NCBI GenBank assembly: GCA_029063085.1
Contig: JAIDOW010000073.1
Span: 1 to 64,000 of the forward strand
Length of the DNA: 64,000 bases
From: Lachnospiraceae bacterium
Lineage (GTDB): Bacteria; Bacillota; Clostridia; Lachnospirales; Lachnospiraceae
Direction of reading: 5' to 3'
The notes below the pieces were generated by a model. That model worked only from the letters and a program-made list of their open reading frames with translations, did no database searches and was not told the origin of the DNA. The position numbers and the translations under genes were made by a program. Position 1 is the first letter of the stretch. Each line of letters begins with the position of its first letter. Positions 18,897 through 27,900 of the stretch are shown in pieces.

Positions 18897-18926
18897 TGGT
18901 ATAACAGACTTTTGTCTATTATACCA
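18897..18926 (-). promoter_or_regulatory. glgA extended -10 promoter within a palindrome
   Basis: A 13-bp inverted repeat with one mismatch (18897-18909 and 18914-18926, loop TTTT) contains on the minus strand TGGTATAAT, an extended -10 (hexamer at 18918-18923). No convincing -35 is seen at the right distance. The palindrome abuts the glgA Shine-Dalgarno (AAGGAG). It could be an operator covering the promoter or a 5' hairpin in the message. Confidence 0.45.
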
Positions 18927-18975
18927 TAAATGTATTGACAAAGAAAGAACTATTGTACAATTTTTTCCTTCTGTA

Positions 18976-19806
18976 TCAAGCAGTAAACTGCCCCATTCCA
19001 TATCCCTTCATTCTATATTCCAAACGGAATTTGTCTGCAATCAAGGCAATGAATTCTGAGTTAGTCGGTTTGCCTTTACCGGAATTCACACTGTAACCAA
19101 ACAGTGCCTCCATGGCATCCAGCTTACCACGATTCCATGCAACTTCAATCGCATGACGGATGGCACGTTCCACACTACTGGTAGTTGTATGGTATTTCTT
19201 GGCAATTGTCGGATACAGGTACTTGGTAATATAATTCAGAATTTCCGGATCTTTAACTGACATCATAATTCCTTCTCTTATATACTGGTATCCTTTGATA
19301 TGTGCGGGAATACCGATCTCACGTATCATTTTTGTGACATCGTTCTCCAATGTAGAATCAAACAGAAACTGCTTTTGCTCTACCGACATTCCCTCTCTCT
19401 GCTTTTGTTGCTGCTTCATCTGATAATAACTCTCTAAAATCCGCTCTAATATTCTCGCGATAAATTTTGGCTCCTGATTTAACATAAAATAATAATCAGC
19501 TCCCACGTCATAAGTCAAATCAATTATCATTTGTGAGGTTACATCCGTTAAAAATACAAATTTTGTATTTCTCAATTCCGTATCTTTTCTACATTGCTGT
19601 AACAGGGAAATTCCATCTCCTCCTTTTAGACAGATATCTGAAATAATCATATCCGGCTTCATACTATGTACATGTTCTAAAATCTCGCCATACTCTTCTG
19701 TCATCTCCTGTAATACATAATCAAACTGCTTCATATATCCGAATAACACACCAGATATATCTCTCTTTTGTCCTGATACAATTAAAATTTTCATACTTTC
19801 CCGCAT
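18976..19806 (-). CDS. Spo0A-like regulator, paralog 2, with atypical receiver domain
   Basis: A 276-residue protein with a C-terminal Spo0A DNA-binding domain that is clearly canonical: [28 protein letters not shown] (recognition helix) and [15 protein letters not shown]. The N-terminal receiver is atypical. The acidic pair that binds Mg (D10/D11 in Bacillus Spo0A) reads GQ. The phosphoacceptor Asp is kept (IISDICL), and so is the Thr (FLTD). The conserved Lys position appears to be Leu (FMLNQE). The linker has a Gln-rich stretch (QQQKQ). The start at 19806 has GGGGAG 8 bases upstream. It lies 22 bases after the first paralog and is surely co-transcribed. Whether it can be phosphorylated is unknown. 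Confidence 0.85.
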   Translation of the reverse strand: MRESMKILIVSGQKRDISGVLFGYMKQFDYVLQEMTEEYGEILEHVHSMKPDMIISDICLKGGDGISLLQQCRKDTELRNTKFVFLTDVTSQMIIDLTYDVGADYYFMLNQEPKFIARILERILESYYQMKQQQKQREGMSVEQKQFLFDSTLENDVTKMIREIGIPAHIKGYQYIREGIMMSVKDPEILNYITKYLYPTIAKKYHTTTSSVERAIRHAIEVAWNRGKLDAMEALFGYSVNSGKGKPTNSEFIALIADKFRLEYRMKGYGMGQFTA

Positions 19807-19828
19807 TTTTATGTCTCCCCTCTACTGC

Positions 19829-20620
19829 TCAACCTGCGTCATTCATTTTGTCCAGACGAATCCTGTCTGCCATCAATGCAATAAATTCTGAATTTGTCGG
19901 CTTTCCCTTATCTGCCTGGATGGTATATCCGAACAAATCATGAATCATATCAATATTTCCCCTTTCCCACGCAACCTCGATTGCATGACGTATTGCCCTT
20001 TCCACTCTTGTATCTGTTGTTCCGTGCTCTTTTGCAATATCCGGATACAGTTGCTTTGTCACGGCATTCAGCACATCCATATTATCCACTGCCATCAAGA
20101 TGGCGGTTCTTAAATACAGATAACCTTTTATGTGTGCCGGCACCCCAATCTCATGAATCATCTGCGTTACCAGCATATTCATGTCTTTTTCATGATTACC
20201 TTGTTTTACGACAATGTCTTCAACCTGTAATGCACGACCTGGTCCTGTAGTATTCTTTGGCGTTTCCACAATACATTTTTCTAATGTGTTTTCGTTATTT
20301 TCCCATGGAAGAAATCTGACGTTTTTCCGGTTTTGCAGTACATTTAATACTTTCGTCTGCTGTAATCCGGCAACTAAAATAAATCTTACTGAATCAAGTT
20401 GAACTTCCGAACGTACTTTTTCTATTACGCCAATGCCATCTAAATTGGGCAGAACCGGATTTAAGATTACAAGATCCGGTATCTCCTCCTTTATATTTGA
20501 CAAAAGCTGATCCCCTTTTTCATATGTACCTATCAGATGACATTGTGTTTGTTTCCTCACAATATCCTCCATCTTCTTTCGCATAGTTTCATCATGGTTA
20601 CCAATCATTACACGAATCAT
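19829..20620 (-). CDS. Spo0A-like regulator, paralog 1, with degenerate receiver domain
   Basis: A 263-residue protein whose C-terminal third matches the Spo0A effector domain ([42 protein letters not shown]). Its position directly after spoIVB is that of the sporulation master regulator. The receiver domain has the right length, but by my alignment to Bacillus Spo0A it has lost every active-site residue: the DD pair reads NH (VMIGNHDE), the phosphoacceptor Asp is Asn (VILNPVLP), the Thr is Ala (ILVAG), and the Lys is missing (RFLPWE). It is therefore unlikely to be phosphorylated in the usual way. The start at 20620 has AGGAGG 6 bases upstream. Confidence 0.87.
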   Translation of the reverse strand: MIRVMIGNHDETMRKKMEDIVRKQTQCHLIGTYEKGDQLLSNIKEEIPDLVILNPVLPNLDGIGVIEKVRSEVQLDSVRFILVAGLQQTKVLNVLQNRKNVRFLPWENNENTLEKCIVETPKNTTGPGRALQVEDIVVKQGNHEKDMNMLVTQMIHEIGVPAHIKGYLYLRTAILMAVDNMDVLNAVTKQLYPDIAKEHGTTDTRVERAIRHAIEVAWERGNIDMIHDLFGYTIQADKGKPTNSEFIALMADRIRLDKMNDAG

Positions 20621-20909
20621 ATTCCCCTCCTAAAATATATGATTTTTCGTCATAAACTATGCACCTTGCTGACAGAAACATAGTAGCATCGACCATTTCT
20701 GACTATACCAGACTAAAACTGTTGTTATAAGTTGTCCTATAACAAAACTTTTTTTCGTCTGTGCATCGGATTTTGTGATGCAACACATATTTTTTCTTTT
20801 AAATTACGACGATTCTTAATTTTTAAAGGGTTTTATAAAATTACAACCGCATAAATACCAATTTAATTTTAAAATTTGACACTATTTTTGTTAACCTTCC
20901 ATATACAAC
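20621..20909. promoter_or_regulatory. Upstream region of the Spo0A-like pair
   Basis: A 289-base gap before the Spo0A-like genes. On the minus strand it contains an extended -10-like TGGTATAGT, about 90 bases before the start. It also has a perfect 8-bp inverted repeat (20722-20729 and 20738-20745, TTGTTATA and its complement, 8-base gap) and a 0A-box-like heptamer near the start codon. There is no convincing terminator for spoIVB, so both read-through and a separate promoter are possible. Confidence 0.45.
20646..20652 (-). promoter_or_regulatory. Candidate 0A box upstream of the Spo0A-like genes
   Basis: Minus-strand TGACGAA matches the Spo0A-box core TGNCGAA. It lies 26 bases before the start codon of paralog 1, between the -10-like element and the ribosome-binding site, a position suited to repression. 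A second near match (AGACGAA) lies at 20754-20760. A heptamer match is expected by chance now and then. Confidence 0.35.
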
Positions 20910-22007
20910 CTATTCTATATTCGTCGATTTCCTCATGGTTTCGACAAATATACCATATCCCTTTGTTGGCTCTTCCACAAAAACATGTGTTACAGCACCA
21001 ACCAGCTTATCATTTTGAATGATCGGACTTCCACTCATTCCCTGTACAATTCCACCGGTCAGGTCAATCAATTTTTTATCAGTAACCTGAATCTCCATCT
21101 CCTGGTCTCCATTATCATTTTTATGAATATTAACGATTTCGATTTCATATAATTCTTTTTTTCCGCTTACATATGATTGAATATATGCCGATCCCTCTTT
21201 CACCTCTTCTATCGCGGCCACAGGTATCGCTTTCTCTTTCGAAAGATCTTCTTTAAATGTATCTGTTATCGTTCCAAATATTCCATACAGATAATTTCCG
21301 TTAATTTCCCCCACTACATTTTCTGTCTGATAAGCTATCATTCCTTCTATTTCTCCTGGGCTTCCGCAAATACCTTTTTCCACACCAAAAATATCTGCTT
21401 CATATATTTCGCCACCGGATACCTGCAAGATAGCTCCTGTATCCGTGTCATTGATGCTATGACCTAACGCTCCAAAATTGTCATCCTCAATATAAGTGAC
21501 TGTACCAAGCCCCTGAAGATCATCTCTTACCCAGATACCTACTTTATAGATATCTGCATCCGTTTCAACAGGCTCCACTTTCACCTCAATGCATTCTCCC
21601 TTTCTGATAACCTCAAATACCAGCGTATCCCCTCCGCAATCTGTAATGGTCTGGATCAGCTGCTTTTTGGTCTTCATCTCCTGCCCATTCAATTTTGTGA
21701 TATAATCCCCCTTCATCAGTTTATTTTTTGCCGGCGTTTCATTATTTCCATCCAAATTAGTCACTTCTCCCGTATCAATCACAAGAATGCCCTCTGTATT
21801 AATATATATGCCGACTGTTTTGCCTACCGGTATCACCTTTTTAGACAGACTTTTCCCCTTCGCCTTTCCCTTAGCTTCCAATTGTCTTGATACTTCGGCA
21901 ATTTCTTTTTTCTTAGACTCATTCTCATATCCAAGTCCTGCCACGACAAGGACAAACATTATATTCACCGCCAATATATATTTTAAAAATATTTTATATC
22001 TCTGCAT
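20910..22007 (-). CDS. spoIVB: SpoIVB sporulation signalling serine peptidase
   Basis: S55-family protease secreted from the forespore that cuts SpoIVFA and so triggers sigma-K processing. It has an N-terminal membrane anchor (FLKYILAVNIMFVLVVAG), a PDZ domain (about 80-150) and the protease domain with the catalytic His in FGALGHSI and the catalytic Ser in GMSGSPI near the C-terminus. The start is set at ATG 22007 (MQRYKIF; AAGGAG upstream); the frame extends to 22058 without support. The protein is then 365 residues. It lies between recN and the Spo0A-like genes, the canonical order. Confidence 0.93.
   Translation of the reverse strand: MQRYKIFLKYILAVNIMFVLVVAGLGYENESKKKEIAEVSRQLEAKGKAKGKSLSKKVIPVGKTVGIYINTEGILVIDTGEVTNLDGNNETPAKNKLMKGDYITKLNGQEMKTKKQLIQTITDCGGDTLVFEVIRKGECIEVKVEPVETDADIYKVGIWVRDDLQGLGTVTYIEDDNFGALGHSINDTDTGAILQVSGGEIYEADIFGVEKGICGSPGEIEGMIAYQTENVVGEINGNYLYGIFGTITDTFKEDLSKEKAIPVAAIEEVKEGSAYIQSYVSGKKELYEIEIVNIHKNDNGDQEMEIQVTDKKLIDLTGGIVQGMSGSPIIQNDKLVGAVTHVFVEEPTKGYGIFVETMRKSTNIE
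20940..20946 (-). promoter_or_regulatory. Candidate 0A box inside the 3' end of spoIVB
   Basis: Minus-strand TGTCGAA, extending to TTTGTCGAAA, is a full match to the Spo0A-box consensus. It lies in the last codons of spoIVB, 320 bases before the first Spo0A-like gene. A one-mismatch copy (CGACGAA) lies 23 bases further along. Being inside coding sequence, it may be coincidental. Confidence 0.35.
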
Positions 22008-22062
22008 TTTTTTCTCCTTCCTTTTGTAAATGAAAAAGCCTGTCTGCTTTTCCCACACAAAA

Positions 22063-22101
22063 ATAACTCATACCAAACATTTTACGTTTAGTATGAGTTA
22101 T
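22063..22101 (-). terminator. Rho-independent terminator after recN
   Basis: A 16-bp stem (22063-22078 and 22086-22101) with a 7-base loop. The single mismatch becomes a G-U pair in the minus-strand RNA, where the stem is followed by TTTTTG. It lies 15 bases beyond the recN stop and separates recN from spoIVB. Confidence 0.8.
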
Positions 22102-22116
22102 CATGTAAATTATCAA

Positions 22117-23790
22117 TCAGTTAACCTTTGCCTTGCCTGCCAATTCTTTCATTTCTTTTGCACTTTCCATTACGGTATCGGTAATTTTTACACCACCGAT
22201 CAACCTTGCAAGCTCCATGATTTCCTGTTCTTTGTCAAGACGGTAAATATTGGTTAAGGTCTTTCCATCTATTACATTTTTTTCAATCAGATAGTGGTGA
22301 TTAGCCATTGCTGCAATCTGCGGTAAATGGGTAATGCAGATTACCTGATGGCTTTTACCGATTCCATGGATCTTTTCTGCCACCATCTGGGCAGTTCTTC
22401 CACTGATTCCTACATCAATTTCGTCAAAGATCAGCGTTTCAATCCTGTCTGCATCTGCAAGAACAGATTTCACAGCCAGCATAATTCGTGAAAGTTCACC
22501 ACCGGATGCCACCTGCCAAAGCGGTTTCATTTCCTCTCCCACATTTGCCGCCATAATAAAATATGCATGATCATAACCGTCTGCCGTATAATGTCCAAGC
22601 GGTTCAAAAACCATATCAAAACGCACATCAAGAAAATTCAAATCAATCAATGCATCAGTAATATTCTTTGTAAGCCTGTCTGCAATTTTCTTTCTTTCCT
22701 TATTCAGAGCAACACAGGCCAATGAAAGTTCCTGCTCCAAAACATTCATTTTTTCCTGTAATTCCTGTATATACATCTCCTGATGAAGTAATCTTTCATA
22801 TCTGTCATCCAATGATTTTCCATAGGATATGATATCAGATATATTTTTTCCATATTTTGCCTTCAAATGATTGATACTATTTAAGCGCTCTTCCATCTGT
22901 CTGAATTCTTCTTCTGAAAATGTATTATTTTCCAGATAATCCCTTGCATTCCGTGAAAAATCCGAAATCAGATCTGATACAGTGGCAAGCATATCTGTCA
23001 TAGATTCCAGCTCTTTATCAAATTCCGAAACCGTTGTCATCTCCCTGATCGCCCTGTCTATAGCATCAAAAGCCGCATTTTCAGTAAAAGCGTAAGCATT
23101 CGAAAGCTTTTCCGTTATATTCCTGCTATTAGAAGCTCTTCGATACTGTTCTTCTAATGCAGTATCTTCTCCTTCTTTCAAAGCTGCTTCCTCTATCTCA
23201 TTTCGTTCAAATGCAAGCAAATCCAACTGGCGTTTTTTTTCTTCTTCATTCATAGTATTCGCCAGAAGTTCATCTTTTACTTCACAATATTTTTTAAATA
23301 TTTTTTTTACATTTGCCTTTAACGGTTCTAAACTCTCGTGACCATACCGGTCTAACAGCTTTAAATGATTTGCCGGAACTAACAGTGACTGATGTTCATG
23401 CTGTGCATGTAAATCCAGCAAAAGACCTGCAATTTCCCTTATTTTGGAAAGTGTAACAGTCTCACCATTCACTTTGCTGATACTTCTGCTGCCAATCACT
23501 TTTCTGGATAATATCAGCTCTCCGTCTTCCATATCCGGAACATCCAATTCTTTCAGGTGTTCTTTTGTCTCGGCGTCTTCTATCAAAAAAAGCAGTTCCA
23601 CCAGTCCGTACTGTGCATCTTTTCTCACAAAATCCTTTGGTGCCTTTCCTCCTAATGCCAGCATAATAGAATCGATCACAATAGATTTACCTGCACCTGT
23701 TTCACCTGTTAAAATATTCAAATTATCTGCAAAATTGATATCTATTTCATCAATTAATGCCATATTCTTAATATGTAAATTTAATAGCAT
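22117..23790 (-). CDS. recN: DNA repair protein RecN
   Basis: SMC-like ATPase that gathers DNA ends at double-strand breaks. Walker A GETGAGKS is near residue 31, long coiled-coil arms span about 155-370, and the C-terminal half carries the ABC signature ASGGELSRIMLA near 430 and Walker B TLIFDEIDVGISG near 457. The length of 557 residues is normal. argR lies 14 bases upstream, as in Bacillus, suggesting one transcript ending at the terminator beyond recN. Confidence 0.95.
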   Translation of the reverse strand: MLLNLHIKNMALIDEIDINFADNLNILTGETGAGKSIVIDSIMLALGGKAPKDFVRKDAQYGLVELLFLIEDAETKEHLKELDVPDMEDGELILSRKVIGSRSISKVNGETVTLSKIREIAGLLLDLHAQHEHQSLLVPANHLKLLDRYGHESLEPLKANVKKIFKKYCEVKDELLANTMNEEEKKRQLDLLAFERNEIEEAALKEGEDTALEEQYRRASNSRNITEKLSNAYAFTENAAFDAIDRAIREMTTVSEFDKELESMTDMLATVSDLISDFSRNARDYLENNTFSEEEFRQMEERLNSINHLKAKYGKNISDIISYGKSLDDRYERLLHQEMYIQELQEKMNVLEQELSLACVALNKERKKIADRLTKNITDALIDLNFLDVRFDMVFEPLGHYTADGYDHAYFIMAANVGEEMKPLWQVASGGELSRIMLAVKSVLADADRIETLIFDEIDVGISGRTAQMVAEKIHGIGKSHQVICITHLPQIAAMANHHYLIEKNVIDGKTLTNIYRLDKEQEIMELARLIGGVKITDTVMESAKEMKELAGKAKVN

Positions 23791-23804
23791 AGTATACCTC
23801 CAAC

Positions 23805-24260
23805 TTATTCGTCAGATGCCACTTTTTTAATCTCAGCAATAATCTCTTTACAAAAATCCTTATTTCTTGCTGCTGCAAAGATTGTATCATCACCTGCGAT
23901 ACAACCCATGAAACCCTGTATATTCATATTATCCAGTGCTGCCGCTACTGCCATCGCCATACCGGAAACCGTACGAATCACAATCAGATTTTCAGCATAT
24001 TCCATATTCAGGATACCTGCACTTAATACCTGATGGTACTTCTCAAGAACATCGGTATCTGTACTCTGAATCATGGCATATTTCTGCTTTCCTGACCCAT
24101 CTGAAACCTTAGTAAGCTTCATTTCCCTTATATCTCTGGAAATAGTTGCCTGTGTTGTGGAAAATCCTGCTTTTGCCAAAGCTAAAAGTAGTTCATCCTG
24201 TGTTTCAATTTCATTTGCCTCAATAATTTCTTTAATTTTATTCTGTCTTTTTTCTTTCAT
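23805..24260 (-). CDS. argR: Arginine repressor ArgR/AhrC
   Basis: Hexameric arginine-responsive regulator of arginine synthesis and breakdown genes. The N-terminal winged helix spans residues 1-70, with the recognition region FSTTQATISRDIREM. The C-terminal oligomerisation and arginine-binding domain follows, with GCIAGDDTIFAAAR containing the conserved GDD-type ligand segment. The length of 151 residues is typical. The conserved nadK-argR-recN order is kept, with 13 bases between nadK and argR. Confidence 0.94.
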   Translation of the reverse strand: MKEKRQNKIKEIIEANEIETQDELLLALAKAGFSTTQATISRDIREMKLTKVSDGSGKQKYAMIQSTDTDVLEKYHQVLSAGILNMEYAENLIVIRTVSGMAMAVAAALDNMNIQGFMGCIAGDDTIFAAARNKDFCKEIIAEIKKVASDE

Positions 24261-24273
24261 AGAATCACCTTAT

Positions 24274-25146
24274 CTATAAATGATTTGTTATCTTTTCCCT
24301 CAAAACCTCATAAAAACTTACATCAAACAGCTTTATCATTCTGGTAACCGAACATGCCTTATCGATTACAATCCGGTCTCCCGCTGAAAGCTGCGTCCCC
24401 GGCTGCCCATCAAAGCTTACAATCGCTTCTTCCTTCTGCGCTTTCCGCATTTTCAATACTTCTATCATAATTTCATCTTCGCTGGAAAGCACAATGCTTT
24501 TAGATGTAAGGGAATGAGGAGAAATCGGGGTTACAATGATCAAGTTTGTCTTAGGTGAAACAATAGGTCCTCCTGCGGACAGATTATATCCGGTGGAGCC
24601 GGTGGGCGTGCTGATGATCACTCCATCTGCCTCATAAATATCCATTACTTTTCCATTAAGATAAACTTTCAATCCGATTACCCGGGAAAAACCTGCTCTT
24701 GTCACCACGATATCGTTTAATGCTACATCTTTGTATGATACTGTTCCAGCCCCCTCCTTAAAAATAGCACCACGGATATTCATTCTCTCTTCCATCTCAT
24801 AATCATCTGTAAGCAGCCGGTCAATTACAGGAAATATCTGATCCGGCTCAATTTCCGTCAAAAAACCAAGGGTGCCCAGATTCACCCCTACAATCGGAAC
24901 ATTCATATCCCTTAAATCCCTGCTCACTTTAAGAATCGTACCGTCTCCACCTAATGCGATAATGCAGTCAAACACTTCTTCCTTTTCCAGTTTATAAGAT
25001 ATGTCTCCACTTGAATCCAGGGTATCTGTCTCTCCAATAATCTTTTTACAGCTTCCTCCATGCGTGGAAATATAATGTTCAATCTTGGAAGTAAAAATCA
25101 GGTTATCATCTTTTATGAAATTTGTTGCAATTAAAAAATTTTTCAT
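24274..25146 (-). CDS. nadK: NAD kinase
   Basis: Phosphorylates NAD to NADP. The signature GGDGTILK is near residue 67, NLGTLGFLTE near 93, and the second glycine-rich motif TPTGSTGYNLSAGGPI near 180 is followed by the SLTSKSIVLS stretch. The length of 290 residues is typical. It lies between tlyA and argR in the conserved dxs-tlyA-nadK-argR-recN order. Confidence 0.94.
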   Translation of the reverse strand: MKNFLIATNFIKDDNLIFTSKIEHYISTHGGSCKKIIGETDTLDSSGDISYKLEKEEVFDCIIALGGDGTILKVSRDLRDMNVPIVGVNLGTLGFLTEIEPDQIFPVIDRLLTDDYEMEERMNIRGAIFKEGAGTVSYKDVALNDIVVTRAGFSRVIGLKVYLNGKVMDIYEADGVIISTPTGSTGYNLSAGGPIVSPKTNLIIVTPISPHSLTSKSIVLSSEDEIMIEVLKMRKAQKEEAIVSFDGQPGTQLSAGDRIVIDKACSVTRMIKLFDVSFYEVLREKITNHL

Positions 25147-25192
25147 ATCCGATTCCCTTCATACTTGCAGCTATTTTGCAAGGCAAAATTAG

Positions 25193-25993
25193 TTATTTAT
25201 CCAGTGTACTGTGGGATGCCGCCACAACGCTTTCTATATCAATGTGCCCTGCCTTTTTTTCTGAAGTCTGGCTTAAATGCAGTAAATATTCTATATTGCC
25301 TTCCGGTCCCTTAATCGGGGAAAATTCCAGATTACAAGGAATGAAACCAATAGAAGACGCAAAATCCATCACCATATGAATAACCTCTTTATGTACCGAC
25401 TCGTCCCTTACAACCCCTTTTTTTCCTACCTTTTCTCTTCCCGCCTCAAACTGCGGCTTTATCAGACATACCACTTCTCCGTCTTCTGTCAACAGCTCTT
25501 TTACCGGACCTAGCACCTTAGTGAGTGATATAAAGGATACGTCAATCGACGCAAAAGATACCGGTTCTTCAATCTGCTCTCTGGTAACATAGCGGATATT
25601 GGTCTTTTCCATGCAGACTACTCTTTCGTCATTTCTAAGCTTCCAATCCAGCTGCCCATGCCCCACATCCACAGCATATACCTTAACTGCTCCATTTTGC
25701 AGCATACAATCCGTAAAACCTCCGGTAGAAGCTCCCACATCCATACAGACTTTTCCTGACATTGTCACATCAAAATGCTCCATTGCCTTTTCAAGCTTGA
25801 GACCTCCTCTGCTTACATATTTGAGGGTAGAACCTCTTATCTCTACCTTCGCCTTTTCATCAAAAACAGAACCGGCTTTGTCCTCTCTTTGCCCGTCCAC
25901 AAACACAATTCCCGACATGATAACTGCCTTTGCTTTTTCCCTTGACGCCGCAAGTCCCTGTTTTACAAGCAGCACATCCAAACGTTCCTTCAT
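25193..25993 (-). CDS. tlyA: TlyA-family rRNA 2'-O-methyltransferase / hemolysin-like protein
   Basis: Member of the TlyA family, which in mycobacteria methylates 16S and 23S rRNA cytidines. It has an N-terminal S4 RNA-binding domain (RLDVLLVKQGLAASREKAKAVI within 4-25) and an FtsJ-like SAM domain with the SAM motif DVGASTGGFTDC near 83 and the catalytic region KPQFEAGR near 182. The length of 266 residues is normal. GAGG lies just before the ATG. It sits between dxs and nadK as in many Firmicutes. The activity in this organism is inferred from the family. Confidence 0.9.
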   Translation of the reverse strand: MKERLDVLLVKQGLAASREKAKAVIMSGIVFVDGQREDKAGSVFDEKAKVEIRGSTLKYVSRGGLKLEKAMEHFDVTMSGKVCMDVGASTGGFTDCMLQNGAVKVYAVDVGHGQLDWKLRNDERVVCMEKTNIRYVTREQIEEPVSFASIDVSFISLTKVLGPVKELLTEDGEVVCLIKPQFEAGREKVGKKGVVRDESVHKEVIHMVMDFASSIGFIPCNLEFSPIKGPEGNIEYLLHLSQTSEKKAGHIDIESVVAASHSTLDK

Positions 25994-26014
25994 TTTTCCC
26001 TCACTTTAGCTGTT

Positions 26015-27877
26015 TTACAAATATTGTTCTATTCTTTGCAAGACACTCTCCGCATCAAGCCCAAGACGCTTTCTTAACGCTGCCACTGCCCCGTGCTCCA
26101 CAAAAGTATCTTCAATTGCGATATTCTCTACTCTGATTCGGTTCATATGATTCCTCATATAAAATGATGAGACTGCCTGTCCATATCCACCCTGAAATAA
26201 CTGCTCTTCCAAAGTAAATATCACTTCATGCTCTTTTGCAAGATTTTTTAACATAGTTTCATCCAGCGGTTTTATAAATCTGGCATTTACCAAAGTTATC
26301 TCATTGCCTTTTTCTTTCAATGCCTCATACACTTTACAGGCTTCCTCCACCATATTCCCCACTGCGATCAGTGCCACTTTGCTTCCCTTAAATAAAATTT
26401 CACTCTTTCCAAACTCTATGGGTTCTAACTGTTCACGGAGACCGTAAAATGCAGATCCCTTGCTGTACTTAAGTGCAACAGGTCCCTGATATTCCATCGC
26501 AAACTCCATTGCTTTCGTTAATTCATAACGGTTCTTTGGTGCCATAACCGTCATATTAGGAATATTACTTAAATATGCCGCGTCAAAAATCCCCTGATGA
26601 GTCGCTCCATCTTCCCCTACCAGTCCGGAACGGTCAATAGCAAAAACCACATGCAGGTTCTGCAAGCAGACATCATGAAGAATCTGGTCATATGCTCTTT
26701 GTAAAAAAGAAGAATACACCGCAACCACCGGTATCATTCCTTCCCTTGCGAGCCCGGCTGCAAAGGTCACCGCATGCTGCTCCGCTATTCCCACGTCAAA
26801 AAAACGTTTTGGATACACATTCGCAAATTTCTGAAGACCGGTTCCTGATGCCATTGCCGCTGTAATCGCTACCAATTGGGGATACTCTTCTCCCAAAGCC
26901 AGCAGCTTCCTTCCAAATACATCTGTATTCGTCATCTTTGTCTTCTTTTCCAAAGCTTTCCCTGTTTTTAAATCAAAAGGACTCACACCATGAAAATATT
27001 GGGGATGTTTTACTGCATAACGATATCCTTTTCCTTTTATAGTCTTAACATGCACTACCACCGGACGTTTTAACTTGACCGCTGCCTCAAATGTATCCAC
27101 CATCTGGGATATATTATGACCATCAATAGGTCCGATATAAGTAATCCCCAAATCCTCAAAAAACATTCCCGGAACCAATAAACCTTTAATACTGTCCTTA
27201 CCACGTTTTACAGCTTTTGCAAGACCTTCACCAATCCCCGGAATATTCATAAGTCCCTTTTCCACGCCGGATTTTACTTCATTATATGCCTGTCCCACCC
27301 TGATTTTATTCAGATAACTGGACATTCCTCCAACATTCTCATCAATAGACATTTCATTGTCATTGAGTATGATCACGCAGCTGCTCTTTAATCTTGCCAG
27401 ATTATTGAGTGCTTCATAAGTAAGACCTCCCGTAAAAGAACCGTCACCGATCACCGCTACAATGGTACTCTTATTCCCACTTAACTCATTTGCTTTGGCC
27501 ACGCCTATAGCAGCGGAAATAGAAGTAGAGCTGTGACCTGTTTCAAAAACATCCGTTTCACTTTCCACTCTTTTGGGAAATCCGCTCATGCCACCAAGCT
27601 GCCTTAGAGTATCAAACCCCTTCTGTCTTCCTGTTAAAATCTTGTGTGTATAACTCTGGTGCCCCACATCCCAGATAATCTTATCCTTTGGAAGATTGAG
27701 GACCAGATGCAGTGCCATTGTCAGCTCCACACATCCAAGGTTGGATGCCAAATGTCCTCCGGTCTTTGAAATATGCTCCAGTAAAAAAGTTCTTATCTCC
27801 TCTGCAAGGGGTTTCCACTGTTCAACATCATATTGTTTTATGTCATTCGGTTCCTTAATATTATCTAACAGTCCCAT
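26015..27877 (-). CDS. dxs: 1-deoxy-D-xylulose-5-phosphate synthase
   Basis: Thiamine-diphosphate enzyme that joins pyruvate and glyceraldehyde 3-phosphate in the first step of the MEP isoprenoid pathway. The ThDP-binding GDGSFTGG near 146 and NDNEMSI near 174 are present, as are the transketolase pyrimidine-domain sequence GIAEQHAVTFAAGLA near 367 and the C-terminal domain. The length of 620 residues is typical. It follows ispA directly, so the two isoprenoid genes are co-transcribed. Confidence 0.95.
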   Translation of the reverse strand: MGLLDNIKEPNDIKQYDVEQWKPLAEEIRTFLLEHISKTGGHLASNLGCVELTMALHLVLNLPKDKIIWDVGHQSYTHKILTGRQKGFDTLRQLGGMSGFPKRVESETDVFETGHSSTSISAAIGVAKANELSGNKSTIVAVIGDGSFTGGLTYEALNNLARLKSSCVIILNDNEMSIDENVGGMSSYLNKIRVGQAYNEVKSGVEKGLMNIPGIGEGLAKAVKRGKDSIKGLLVPGMFFEDLGITYIGPIDGHNISQMVDTFEAAVKLKRPVVVHVKTIKGKGYRYAVKHPQYFHGVSPFDLKTGKALEKKTKMTNTDVFGRKLLALGEEYPQLVAITAAMASGTGLQKFANVYPKRFFDVGIAEQHAVTFAAGLAREGMIPVVAVYSSFLQRAYDQILHDVCLQNLHVVFAIDRSGLVGEDGATHQGIFDAAYLSNIPNMTVMAPKNRYELTKAMEFAMEYQGPVALKYSKGSAFYGLREQLEPIEFGKSEILFKGSKVALIAVGNMVEEACKVYEALKEKGNEITLVNARFIKPLDETMLKNLAKEHEVIFTLEEQLFQGGYGQAVSSFYMRNHMNRIRVENIAIEDTFVEHGAVAALRKRLGLDAESVLQRIEQYL

Positions 27878-27900
27878 TCAGCTACCTCATTTGTTTTATA

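Noticed and set aside
18931..18952. A plus-strand promoter TTGACA with TACAAT between glgA and the Spo0A pair
   Set aside because: The spacing is only 15 bases and no plus-strand gene follows, only the reverse of the Spo0A-like genes.
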